This document shows, piece by piece, positions 13,201 through 23,400 of a stretch of DNA of 64,000 nt; position 1 is the first letter of the stretch, and every line of letters begins with the position of its first letter. The translations under genes and the position numbers were made by a program. This stretch comes from Chromobotia macracanthus (Eukaryota > Chordata > Actinopteri > Cypriniformes > Botiidae), in assembly GCA_036877525.1 (NCBI GenBank), contig JAZGTH010000001.1:10812001-10876000 (forward strand). Direction: 5' to 3'. The notes beneath the pieces are model-generated. The model was not told where the DNA came from. It was given only the letters and a program-made list of their open reading frames with translations, and did not search any database.

Positions 13201-14825
13201 GTAAAGGGTGGATTTCTATGACAATAGAAATAGGGAAGCTAAAGACGACTATGCAGGAGGATCTGAAAAGAGAAAAAGATATATAGACGATTGCTGAATG
13301 GAAACGCTGGGTTGAATGCCTTATTCAAACAGGACAATGTGCACATTTCTGGCCCGTTTAAAAGATATACTTTCTAGCTAAGTTTTCATAGAAATGTAAT
13401 CACCACAAATATGGGAGTTATAGCCTATTCTCAGTGATGTCTGCTTTGTGGCAACTTCTTGGTTTGCATTCTGGTTGTTATCCAGATACACCACCAGAGT
13501 TGTTGTTGCGAATACAACAAATTGCTGTCGCGAATACAAAATCTGTTTAATCTTAATGAGTTAAACAGGCAACAATACGGACACGCGGGGTCGCTGTAAT
13601 AACGTAAACTTTAATCATTAATTAAGAGCTGAAACAGGAAGACGCCATGCACGATGCTATTGTGCGATACAACAATAAAGTTTAATGGCACTACGAATAC
13701 AATGCGGTATATCCACAATAAATCTCTGCAAGCCAGACATGTCAGCACAGCGGTGTGTGGGGATCATCAACGTGTATGTAAAGTAGGATGGCGAAGGACG
13801 TGTTAAACAGCGCACTTGTTCATGTACCTATACGCTATTTTGAGCATATCTGTGACATTTAAGGTGATCTGTGTGATTTCGGTTAGATTTCACAATGCAC
13901 CAAACTTAATACTTATTGTTTTCAAACGATTGTCCTAAACACTCCCTTGTATTCAACACAATCTCCTAGATTCCTGTGCATTCGTCCCTGATAATCGCAC
14001 GACTTAATAGCATATCGGCACCTCCTAAATAGTTACGTTTTCCTGTGAGATCTTGTTGTATTGCGTCAATAGAAAGCGATAGCCCCGCCCTAAATTCACG
14101 CCATTGGTTTGTAAACTTTTTATTGACATGTTGAAATATTCGCAGAAAACCTCAACTTAATATTCTTTGTTTATCTTTACATGCCACTTAGCTGTGACAT
14201 AACAAGACAAGTATGATTATGTAAATTGTAAATCGCATAAATCCTCAAACAGAACCGAACAATATACTAAATAAAATACTACACACAATAATAGCAATGC
14301 TGTCTAGTGTTCCTATTTCTGTCCTTTGTTCCAATGCAGCTTTAAAAATCTTTGGTCCTTTGGACCAATTGTTTTCATCATTTCATGACTTCATCTCTCA
14401 AACAGAGTGTCAAAATCAGTGTTGTGTGAACATTAATGAGATAAAAATTGTTGCATATGACCAAGTGTGATTGCCTTAGTCACATTCACACTTAGTGTGG
14501 TTATCAAGACTACTGTGTTGTAATGAAAGAGTTTTAAATGGATTGCTCTGTTATCAGCTTGCATTAGTTCAATTTATGTGTTTACAGCGTGTGTTCGTTT
14601 GTAAAGTGAAGAGGATCAATTATCTTTTGCTCATTTGAAGGCAGGCTAAATCTTTCACTTTTACACCTTACATAAAACTCTCAGCCAATAAAATAAAAAT
14701 GCAATTAATCTTTCAGACAGAACTCTGCCTGGATGTATACATTTGAGGAGGAAAAGAACCATACTTACAAAAATAAGCAAGTTGAACACAACCATCATCA
14801 TTTTGACAAATGTGAAGCAGCCCAT
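7243..14825 (-). CDS. tspan1: Tetraspanin-1, complete, 7 coding exons, 242 codons
   Basis: Four-pass plasma or endosomal membrane protein that organises tetraspanin microdomains with integrins and other partners. Exons in transcript order: 14825-14769 (ATG, 19 codons), 11785-11579 (69), 11298-11224 (25), 8870-8772 (33), 8016-7870 (49), 7682-7599 (28), 7302-7243 (19, TAA). Every intron is phase 0 and GT-AG. The N-terminus 'MGCFTFVKMMM' leads into TM1. TM2 ends in the 'GCCGA' tetraspanin motif at residues 74-78. TM3 is 'FFSIILIICVAEVGA...', beginning at residue 89. The large loop has the diagnostic 'KCCGF' (Cys149-Cys150), 'PTCC' (Cys175-176), Cys184 and 'GC' (Cys197), a six-cysteine loop, plus N-glycosylation sequons at Asn141 (NST) and Asn154 (NYT). 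TM4 ends near the tail 'LYCYLDEKAT'. Human TSPAN1 is 241 aa with matching motifs, and the gene lies next to POMGNT1 there too. The exon-4 acceptor is a weak 'AAG' (8871-8873). Confidence 0.96.
8017..8771 (-). other. tspan1: tspan1 intron 4
   Basis: AT-rich intron between the two exons coding for the large extracellular loop, bounded by GTAAGC and TTTTACAG. No gene or repeat was recognised inside. Confidence 0.7.
8871..11223 (-). other. tspan1: tspan1 intron 3
   Basis: 2.35 kb intron from donor GTGAGT (11223 downwards) to the weak AAG acceptor at 8873-8871. Its centre (9.6-11.0 kb) is very AT-rich. A more GC-balanced patch at 9300-9560 stands out slightly, but no gene or named repeat was recognised. 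Confidence 0.65.
11786..14768 (-). other. tspan1: tspan1 intron 1 of the coding region, with a CpG-rich block at 13.5-14.1 kb
   Basis: 3 kb intron between the exon ending 'NLLIF' and the exon starting 'LAGVG'. Most is unremarkable. The block 13502-14106 differs from its surroundings in CpG content and is listed separately. No other coding exon was found. Confidence 0.65.
13502..14106. other. CpG-dense block in tspan1 intron with inverted ends and GC-box/CCAAT pair
   Basis: By eye about 30 CpG in 600 bases, close to or above random expectation, while flanks are CpG-poor. The motif 'CGAATACAA' recurs near 13510, 13532 and 13693. The left edge 'TTGCGAATACAACAA' (to 13520) is roughly mirrored by 'TTGTTGTATTGCGTCAA' at 14053-14069, resembling terminal inverted repeats. 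At the right edge 'CCCCGCCC' (about 14082-14089) sits next to an inverted CCAAT box 'ATTGG' (about 14102-14106). It could be a fairly young non-autonomous transposon or an internal unmethylated promoter/enhancer. Confidence 0.4.
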
Positions 14826-14936
14826 TTTAATCTGTAATAAAGCAACAGATAAATAAATGCTGCATTTAATGTTTTTTTCTCACACAAACACTCACATTTA
14901 AACCATTACATTTTTTATACTTTAAAAGAAACCCAC

Positions 14937-15000
14937 CTGTTTTGAGCCGCAGTACACTAATAGGTGTTAATGCAGTTGAGTGATTCGTTTAGCAAGGGAT
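14937..15000 (-). other. tspan1: tspan1 non-coding first exon (5' UTR), upper limit approximate
   Basis: On the minus strand a donor 'CAG|GTGGGT' occurs at 14937/14936. The coding exon begins after an acceptor 'TTATTACAG' only six bases upstream of the ATG at 14825. A short leader exon spliced to the coding exon therefore fits. The transcription start is not visible; 15000 is a guess. Confidence 0.45.
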
Positions 15001-15125
15001 AGAGAGCCAGGGAGGAGGGGAATGAGAGAGAGGGATCGGGAACTTAAAACAGAGAGAATGAGAGGGACAAGCAGAGATGTGCACAGGTGTGATGGGTGTG
15101 GTTAAGATAGAAAATAGATGGTTAA
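15001..15125 (-). promoter_or_regulatory. tspan1: Candidate tspan1 promoter: GA/CT-rich with CACCC box and E-box
   Basis: Just upstream of the presumed leader exon, the minus strand is CT-rich (15001-15065) and carries 'CCACACCC' (about 15095-15104), a Kruppel-like-factor type CACCC box, next to 'CACCTG' (about 15084-15090), an E-box. No TATA box was seen. Assigning this as promoter rests on position only. Confidence 0.3.
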
Positions 15126-15950
15126 AGTGCTGAAAGTGCTTTTGTGTCACATGACTAGGAATGGCCCTCCAGTCACCGGTGTATGAGCAGTGGATCTTCT
15201 CCATCATGTTAGTTCATTTAAAACACATATGGTTGAATATGCATGTACAGAACTAATTACAATAAAAAATGCACTTCTGAATGATAATGATTAACAAAAG
15301 TCATTTTAAAGATGCTTTCACGAACACATTAATTAAATATATCATTGTTTAGGGTTGTACAGAAATTTTTTTTAGTTATGAAAAATGGCGTCCTTCAGCA
15401 TTCCAGGGTCAAAGAGTCTCCACAGACAAAAACAGTATGAACACAGTATGATAGAAAGCTTTTATGGATGATAGGTTTAGATTTGCTACTGATCAGGTGT
15501 TTATGTATATCCCTTACTTTCCTTTGTGTGTTTCTCCGTGTTGTTCTCCTTTGTTCTTTCGTTCACAAACTCATATTCCCGCCAGTAGAGGGCAGTAGTG
15601 CAGTACCATGACTCGGTTCTCAGGGCTTCACTAGTATCTTGGATACCTGGAGATGATTGATGGTCCCTTAGTGGAGGAAAATGTCTTCCTTTGTCCAGTT
15701 TTCTCCATACAAAAACAAAACAAAGAGATAATGAAATCACCTCAGCAAATGGTTTGGAAGATCAAGCTGTGTCCTAGAGCTCTCTTAGGTCAGAATGCAG
15801 GGACAACCTTTTATGTTTGAGATATATACAGGATGCAGTTGTGTATTTATTTTTCTTTTTCAAAGGCATCACTACAAAGGGTGAAACTTCCTGAGTCTAT
15901 TATAGTGTGCAGTATGGAAGATTTACATTCCCCAGGAGCGTTCAGTTAAC

Positions 15951-15951
15951 T

Positions 15952-16034
<83 letters not shown>

Positions 16035-16047
16035 CTCTCTCTTTCTT

Positions 16048-16094
<47 letters not shown>
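15951..16094. repeat. Compound microsatellite (TTTC)n / (TC)n
   Basis: About 20 TTTC units are followed by a short TC run, three more TTTC units and a longer pure TC run ending near 16094. The long open frames on both strands here are translations of this tract and are not genes. Confidence 0.97.
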
Positions 16095-16095
<1 letters not shown>

Positions 16096-17408
16096 TCATA
16101 ACCGGCAGTATTTCACATTCCTGGCACATCTAAAACTGGGGGCCCTTCCAGGCAACAAAATCACATAAAGTAAAAAAAGTGATAGATTGCCTAGTGCCAC
16201 CTTGCCAGAGTTAAACACATATCAGCACCAGCCCTCTTCGTAATATCACTTTAATGGTCCTATTGTGAGTTATGACAATCTCACCAATCCCGTCATTAAC
16301 ACTCCCACTCCTTAATCTCACCTAGAAGAGCACCTGTCAGGCATCATTAGGAATTAAAGTACTTAATCTCCACACATACTCCTGTATTTGCTGGGAAGGA
16401 AAAAATATAAGTGGACACTTTTTCATTGTAAGAAAGGCAAGTGATAGGAGTTTCAGCTATACTGGTGAAGCCAGTAAAACATGGACAGCTGTAATGAGGT
16501 TGGCTAGTTTTAAGTATTATCTGCTCACTTCGGTGCAGAAACTCAGGTGATGCATGGTTGGTTTGTGGTTGCTACAATATTCCAGAGGGGCATGCCATCA
16601 TTAAGAATCTCCTCCCAGGACAGGACCCTTCCCATGGCTGGCCAATAAAATTGCCCGCAAACCTGCAAAACAAGCAGCTTTGCTCTATCGAGAATACGAA
16701 AAGAGAACATCACCATAACGGCTCGATGTTAGAATCTCAGCACTATTTTATTTGATCAGACAAAAGCCAAGATCATGTAAAAGTCTGATTTATTATATCA
16801 TTAACAATGAAAACACTGCTGTTTTTTTAAAAAAAGAAAAAACAATCCTCCAAGTTCGCCATATGGACAGGACAAATACCTTTAAAATTGTACGCAAACA
16901 GTCATGAGAGAAAAGACACATCAGACGTTCCTATTACTTTATTAGCACCACAAGAGAGCCCACCCTGACAGCAGTCAGTATAATTACATTGTAAACACAG
17001 GCTGGAAGTCCCTGCACGAGGCTTTTCTTTTCATCATAGTGAGGGATCGCAAAATGCGCAGAGCACCAACAGAGGCGGTAGTGACTGTGCCTAAACACAG
17101 AGACTCCCCTGTGACCTCTATTGTCTCCCCTAGTATTAATTTATCACAGGAAGCCATAAGCAAATGCATATTAATTCAAGCCGGTCCATCATGCCATAGG
17201 AGAATAGACCTATAAATCAGAGCAAGGAATAGTGCCTTACACATCTTATGGAAAAAGAGAGAGGCATTGCTGTACAACATGCTGTTATCCCTTTGTTCTG
17301 TACATTGTATGTTAAGACTGCATTTGTTACCAAGAACCATTATGTTTACATACAAAATTGTCACAAATTAGTTATTCCTTTTGATATATTTAAATATTAT
17401 TAAATATT
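16095..17408. other. Intergenic, nothing recognised
   Basis: Unique-looking sequence upstream of tspan1. The short open frames lack protein-like composition or splice context. No repeat family recognised. Confidence 0.4.
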
Positions 17409-17409
17409 C

Positions 17410-17514
17410 TATCCAAAGTGCATTCAGGGTATACATTTGTGTGTTTCTTGGGATTTGAACCCATGACCTTGGTATTGCCAGTGCGATGCTCTGCCATTTA
17501 AGCTACAGGGAGGC
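17410..17514 (-). mobile_element. tRNA-derived SINE
   Basis: Read on the minus strand, a tRNA-like head begins at 17514. It has an A-box-like 'TAGCTTAAATGG' and a B-box 'GGTTCAAATCC', then 'AAACACAC', and then the tail 'TGAATGCACTTTGGAT' found at the 3' end of a common fish SINE family. The acceptor stem does not pair properly and the tail belongs to a SINE, so this is not a functional tRNA gene. Truncated at the 3' end. Confidence 0.75.
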
Positions 17515-17774
17515 AAAAGGAAAATTTTTCAAAGAGTCTCATTCATGCAACTACATGGTTCACGGAGACTATGGCAAGCTAAAAAGAAGGGAATAAATCT
17601 GACAGGTGGTGAAACCAGTGGTGATGAATAAATCCATTTTAAATTTCAGTCTCACGTAGTTTTCTCACGTAAACCTAGCATATGGCTTCAGTAGACCATA
17701 TGGACTGCTTTTTTGTGAGCTTTCTTGGTTACTAAGAACTCATTAAATGCTTAAAGATTCTTAAAAAATATTTT

Positions 17775-17822
17775 TGAGTAAATGATGGTAGAATTTTTGG
17801 GTGAACTGCTCACCCAAAAATT
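17775..17822. repeat. MITE end remnant with 13-bp perfect inverted repeat
   Basis: 'AATTTTTGGGTGA' (17792-17804) and its exact complement 'TCACCCAAAAATT' (17810-17822) flank five bases. The preceding 'GAGTAAATGATGG' matches the subterminal part of a short DNA element abundant in cypriniform fishes, so this looks like the end of such an element abutting an inverted end. Confidence 0.55.
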
Positions 17823-18054
17823 TCAATTGTGAAGTTCAATTGTGTCATAAATGGTGTTTGACTAAAAGTTTAATCCATTCACTGTATTAGAGGCTTCTTA
17901 CCATCTTCAGGTTTAATGCATAGAATACAACCATAGCTAAAGATCTCAAACAGCACCCCAAGTCCCCTTAAACTGTTTTCAGAAAGAATAGATACATATT
18001 TGAGGACAAAAAAGGTCTAGCTGTGACAATCTGTGGTTGCACTACCTCTGGTTT

Positions 18055-18260
18055 CTTTCCAGAGGACTGATCGTGATATGGAGGCTCTCATGCAATAAAT
18101 GGCTTTGGGGAGAGCTGGAGATGAGCGTCCCCGGAGTGTGGCTCCCCTTAACGATGGCTCCCCTTTCACCTACGGAAATGTTAAGTACGGGCTCGGGAGC
18201 ACTGAAGCGGAGCCACGTCCGCCTGGCAGTATTTCATGCAGATGGGCAGGTTAAATATGC
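18055..18260. promoter_or_regulatory. CpG-dense patch, candidate regulatory element
   Basis: Nine CpG within about 110 bases (18125-18235) in a CpG-poor neighbourhood, with no repeat signature. The overlapping open frame starts at a non-ATG codon and is not convincing as protein. Regulatory role is inferred from composition only. Confidence 0.25.
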
Positions 18261-18299
18261 CAGCCACGCATCCAATGCTGGGCAATCTTTTTTCTTTGC

Positions 18300-19540
18300 T
18301 TTCTGTAATCCCCCCTCCTCACACCCCTTGTGTTCTTACCCCTTTGACGCATTTTTTTCCATTCGTACCTTTTTCATGCATGTATTATAAGTGTCTTCTT
18401 AAGACATTAAGAATGATGTCATGCTGTAGCCTGGAAAAGGTTAATGCTTTCGATGATTGTAAAGTGTTTTGCTAGTTCAAAAGGCAAAGGAAAAGAAGCA
18501 CTCGATCTTTAAATGCCATCGATTCGCTGAATCCATGGAGTTCATTCTCTTAATGTTCTTCATAGTTTATTCTCTCTTGGCTCTGTCACTCTTTGTTTCT
18601 GAAGAACATGTTTTCTGAGGGCTCGATTGCAGAGTGGGTTGGGGAACTGGATCCATACAATAGTCAGTCATAGAACTCTCCAGAAGAATGTTTTAAGGTA
18701 GCTAAGTTGTGTAGGCCCAACAACATACAAAATTATTTAAATAACAGAGACTGAATAGGTTTTAAAAGCCTTTAAATAAATGTAATAATTAATTTTTTAC
18801 ATTTTGTTAAATATTTTTAAAATTCACATTAATTTTGAAAATCATTTCTATAATTAATCCTGTCAATGGCACACTCAAACTTATGCTACACCCCCTCCCA
18901 CTGCTCCCCCACACATTTACTCACACACGCACCACACATGGAGTCAATGTGGCATATAGCTCACATTGCTTGCTCACTTTCACTCCATCCTTCACACACA
19001 TATTCATCAGTATCTATTACCTTTGTTCCTATGTCCCCTCTGCCTTTTCTGTCCCCCCTTTCTCTTCCATTAGCACACACATTCACATTGCTGCGACTGC
19101 AGCCACTAGCACACAAAGGAACATAAACCATGAGACTTTCAGCTGGTCTGAAATATTTCTCTTTGATAAGTCACAGGGGGATGAAACCACAACAAAGAAA
19201 TAAGAGGGAAAGAGAAGAAGGGAGAGATTTGAACAATCTACAATGCCGTCTCAACCACTGTATGACCACCGTTACCTTGATTAAATTTTAATTGAGAGCA
19301 GATCAGAGTGTGTATATCTGTAAAATTTTGATTTATTATTTATTAGACATACTGAGCTGTTCAGAGCCTGTGAATCATTCATTGTGTCATACATCCCTTA
19401 TATAGACTCATATAGCTGATATATGAAACTCGTAAAAATGCATGAGAGCCTAACTGAAGGATCATCATGGACTGATGTTATGGATCCTGCTTGCCAAACA
19501 GCTCTTTGTCTTCTTTCACTCCTCTAAGCCTGTTCCCCAA
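18300..19540. other. Intergenic, nothing specific recognised
   Basis: Mixed AT-rich and C/T-rich sequence. Open frames at 18835-19203 and 18866-19126 are driven by CT/CA-rich low complexity. No gene found. Confidence 0.4.
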
Positions 19541-19549
19541 AACCCTGTC

Positions 19550-20060
19550 CTTGCTGCATCGTGCTCGCGCTTGCCCCATCAATGACAACACCATCTCCTC
19601 TTCCCCTACGCAACAGATGGGCTATTGCCTCATTAACTTTAGTACATCCAACATCAATTAGAGAGGAGTTAATTGGGATGCTCGAAAGGTGACTGTCGGC
19701 AACCACGGCACATACGAAAGCCCTCCACTTAATAAATGAAACTCGTCAAGGTAAAATACGCTGACAGCCAAGCCAACGGATCCCCATTGCGAGCGGGGAC
19801 TGCATCGTTGTTTCGCTAGCTCATTTTTTTACGTCACATACCCTGAGGAGTTGACCTTGAGGGGGCCACACGGCTCCATTTCACGCGATGCTTCCCCATC
19901 CTTTGTTGTTTTCACGCTGTCACTCGTTTTAATTTCATTTTAAATGATTACTTGTATCCCCACTTTTCAACGTCACTACCCCTCCCAGCTTCTCTCTGTC
20001 TACTCACAATCTTTTTCTCTCAACAGCTTCATTATGTCCTGACTCGGACACGACTCGTGA
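19550..20060. promoter_or_regulatory. CpG-dense region with a CRE-like site
   Basis: At least 16 CpG in 19681-19920. A cAMP-response-type core 'TACGTCAC' lies at about 19830-19837. No repeat similarity was recognised. This looks like an unmethylated cis-regulatory element or promoter with no assigned gene. Confidence 0.35.
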
Positions 20061-20395
20061 GAGTTGAGTGCCCCACTTCCTGTTGTTGTTGTGTTTGTTG
20101 TCTAGCTGCTCAAGGTCTCCAGGGATGTCTTTTTGGATGAGATCGAGCACCATGTTTCTGTCAGGCCTGTTTGCTGACTCAGTGCTTCTCGTGCAATGTG
20201 TCTTCTTGGAAAAGGTGCTGCTCACTGCCAAACAAAAAGCAACAACAACACACTCCAATATGAAGACAAATGGTTTATTGGTGGTGCGTGTCACTTGTAG
20301 ATGCTCAATGCAGATTGGAGATCTTAGGACAGACTGTTTGAGACAGACTCTCAGGGAGCCAGGAGCGATTCCAGGGATGAGAACAGCGATGAGCA
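20004..20395 (-). other. Unusual long open frame without ATG start, unidentified
   Basis: The minus-strand frame stays open from about 20395 down to a TGA at 20004, roughly 130 codons, with a hydrophobic stretch 'FVFILECVVVAFCLAV' near the middle. There is no ATG in the upstream half. Just before the stop, 'GATT|GTGAGT' is a good splice donor, so the frame could be an exon. The plus strand is also open over much of the same stretch, which weakens the coding case. No family was recognised. Confidence 0.15.
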
Positions 20396-20469
20396 GTAAT
20401 TACTCATGCGGATCTGGAAATGATCTGGAACTGTCATTGTTACTGAAATACGGTAAACGATTCTGAGAT

Positions 20470-23400
20470 TTGTCTGATGTTAACATTCTTTCCCTGCCCA
20501 GGCCAGAACTTAAGAGCTGTCATACTCAACATGCAGTTTGCTGGTCCCCACAATGTAAGTGATTTCAAGTTTCACTCTCCATATGGGCAGAGCTATAGCT
20601 AGGAATTATGGTCACCTGATTGTATATTGCTCTGGGCTCCCTTATATCAATACTGCTGAAATTGTTTTGGGCCCCCCTGCACCTTGTGCTCTTAGAATCA
20701 TTCCCACTCTTCACCCCAGGAGTTATGGCCTTGCATGTGGGGACATTTAGTCTCCATTGAATGTTTAAAGTCTCTAAAAGAGGAATTCAAACCCCAGCCT
20801 CCAAAGCATATCGCTACTATAATCATGGAAGCAACCTCTGTGTTGTATATATTTATGTATTACATAATCAGTATGTAAGAAGGTCAGATGTCTCCAAAAG
20901 GGGTGCAACCTCAATGTCAGAAGGCCAGATCTACAGTTTCCACGCATCTCAAGCTGTTTAAGTATGTTAAAATGACATTTACCTTTAGAATGCCTTTGCA
21001 TGTGTCAGTCAGATTTAGAAATGCCCCATTAAATCACTTTATGAGATTGAAATGAGGGTTTTATGAAGGAAACAGCTATTAACCTGTGGAAATGAAAGAA
21101 TAAACAGTACTGGTTGAGTGTGTGCCCTGGCTCATCCCCAGGGCATCAGTGGTGGTTCTGGATGGCTGACTCATTAGAAACCCATTTTCTCTCTCTCCCT
21201 CTTTGTCTCTCAGTGTCACTCTCCCTTTCTCTGTTTCTTTCTTTCAGTGTGTTTTTCATAAGATGAGTGTGTTGTACCACACCAACAGGGCAGGCCTGTT
21301 TCACACCACTTTGCCAGTGGGAAATTTGCATGTGCACTGACTGTAAAATTGAGCGCACCCACAAAATCAAGTCTTAATCAAGCAACTCTAATGATCTTAT
21401 GTTGGTATAAGATGAATTTTTTGCATTACATTGTATTTGATGCAGTGCACGGGTCGATGGGTGGACGAAAGAAGAAGATATATTAAGTGGGTTGTAAGAT
21501 GATAATTATGACGACACTGCAGTTTTAATTTTAATTGCATAAGTTGAACCAGAAATCAACTGCGTTTTCTAGTCAGACATAATTCAAATAGAGTTAACAG
21601 TTATCACATGGTATAGCTTTGAATTACCAATAAACATTTTATGGTTGAGAGCTTGTGTAGGGTGGAAATACTATCGGACGGAACAATAGGCAGTAGAATT
21701 GAGCACTAAGGTGGCCACTAAGGGGCACTGTTTATTATATAACTATATAGCTTTTTGCAGATATTCCATGTAATAGAAGGTATTTATGCGGGCGCATGTG
21801 GGCCGTTGTAAAAAAATACAATTTCCCTGTTCATACAATGATGACGTTTAAAGACTTCTCATTGTATTGTTCACTGCATACTGTAGCAGCATAGTATATG
21901 TGGGCAGTATTTCATCCACAAAAATTTATAAAACTACACACATTATTTTGTCTTTCTTAAGGGTGTATGACATTTTTGTATATTTTTTCTATCCTGCTTT
22001 TCAAGCAAAAGTGACATGCCTCTGTGCAATTTATTGTGATTATTAAATTTAAATCTGTTAATTTATGTGATTATTATGTGATTATCACAATGTGTAATTT
22101 AAATCTTTTTTAAATATTATTTTACAGGTTTAACAAAGCAAAAGGAAAATATTTCCAAGTACCTCCAAGGTAATGTTGACCTGTGGTTGAGAATCGCTAC
22201 ATTAGGGCTAGGCAAAGTTTAGGATGTGAGATACCCCTGTTTACTTGTTTATCATAATAAAAACTGCCACAGTACAGTAAGCACATAAAACGCACTGAGT
22301 GTGACAGAATGAAGCAAGCAAAATGTAGTTACATCTATTATTGTAGGCAGTATGTACATTAAGCTGTTCAAAGAAGGGAGCTGGAAAGTGTTGATGCAGC
22401 AACATATTTTTAAATGCAGAACAAATGCGCCCAGCACACCCATAAACAGGCCTGCACATATGCAGTCACATGGATATTTATAGTAGCAGTCAAATGATCA
22501 ACATGCACTGCTGTTCTTTATATGCATTGTCTGTTTGGAGGCAGAGCAAAAGTGGAACATTCGAGAGCAGAGAAGAGCCGCAGTGTTATGCAATGTCTGT
22601 GTGAGGGACAAAAGAGAACAGTTAATGTGATGCTGGTGAATGTGGGTCAGTGCTGTGTTCACTGAACCAGCACAATGAGCAAGAGAGTCTGTATCATCCT
22701 TTGCCCACACTGGGCCCGGATACAAACACAGACACATGATCGCACAGTCTATCCAACATGCGTGTAGTTAGCAAAGCTGGGATAATGACATGTTTAGCAG
22801 ACAGATGGAGCAAAGGAGGAGAGTTTAACTGAAAGATTGGATGAAACCAAAAAGAAGGTTGGAGATTTTTTAAAGGGATGACTGAGCAGAAATTGCTTCA
22901 AAAAATATACAGGCCTCACCATAGGATATAAAATAGTCTAATATATCTCTATAACGTCACAGTTTTTTTTCCAAGACAATAGGGAGCAACATTTGCTCAA
23001 GTCTCCTGCATTTTGGATATATCTCCTGAGAAGCAGAACTTAGTCATCTTAAATGTCTCCTCTGGAGTTTTAAAGAAAATTAAATAATGTGAAAACTGTG
23101 CTCAAAATTTTCCAAAATATCAAAGCCTGCAACCAAAATTCTAATCAAATTCTTCCAATTTCAAATTATCAGAGCTTTTTATTGATATGTGATACTTAAC
23201 TGCACTTCAACAGTTGCCTTATTTGTGTCTATTTCTACTAAAGAAACTTCTCTAGCTGAGAATTAAATATCCTTTTGAAGTATCCTAAGAGGTGACTTAG
23301 AGCAACCTTTGAGCAATTATTTTTCTCTGGGTCATACGGTAATAAGTTGCAGAGACACAGATAAGAAGATGTGAATACAGCCACTAGAGATGAGTAGAGA

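Noticed and set aside
15907..16129. Open frames on both strands rich in Ser/Phe/Leu or Lys/Glu/Arg
   Set aside because: Translations of the TTTC/TC microsatellite, with no independent coding signal.
17440..17514. Possible tRNA gene on the minus strand
   Set aside because: The acceptor stem does not pair and the downstream sequence is a SINE tail; called as SINE.
18835..19203. 122-codon frame rich in Pro, His, Thr and Ser
   Set aside because: C/A/T-rich low complexity, and no motif or exon borders.
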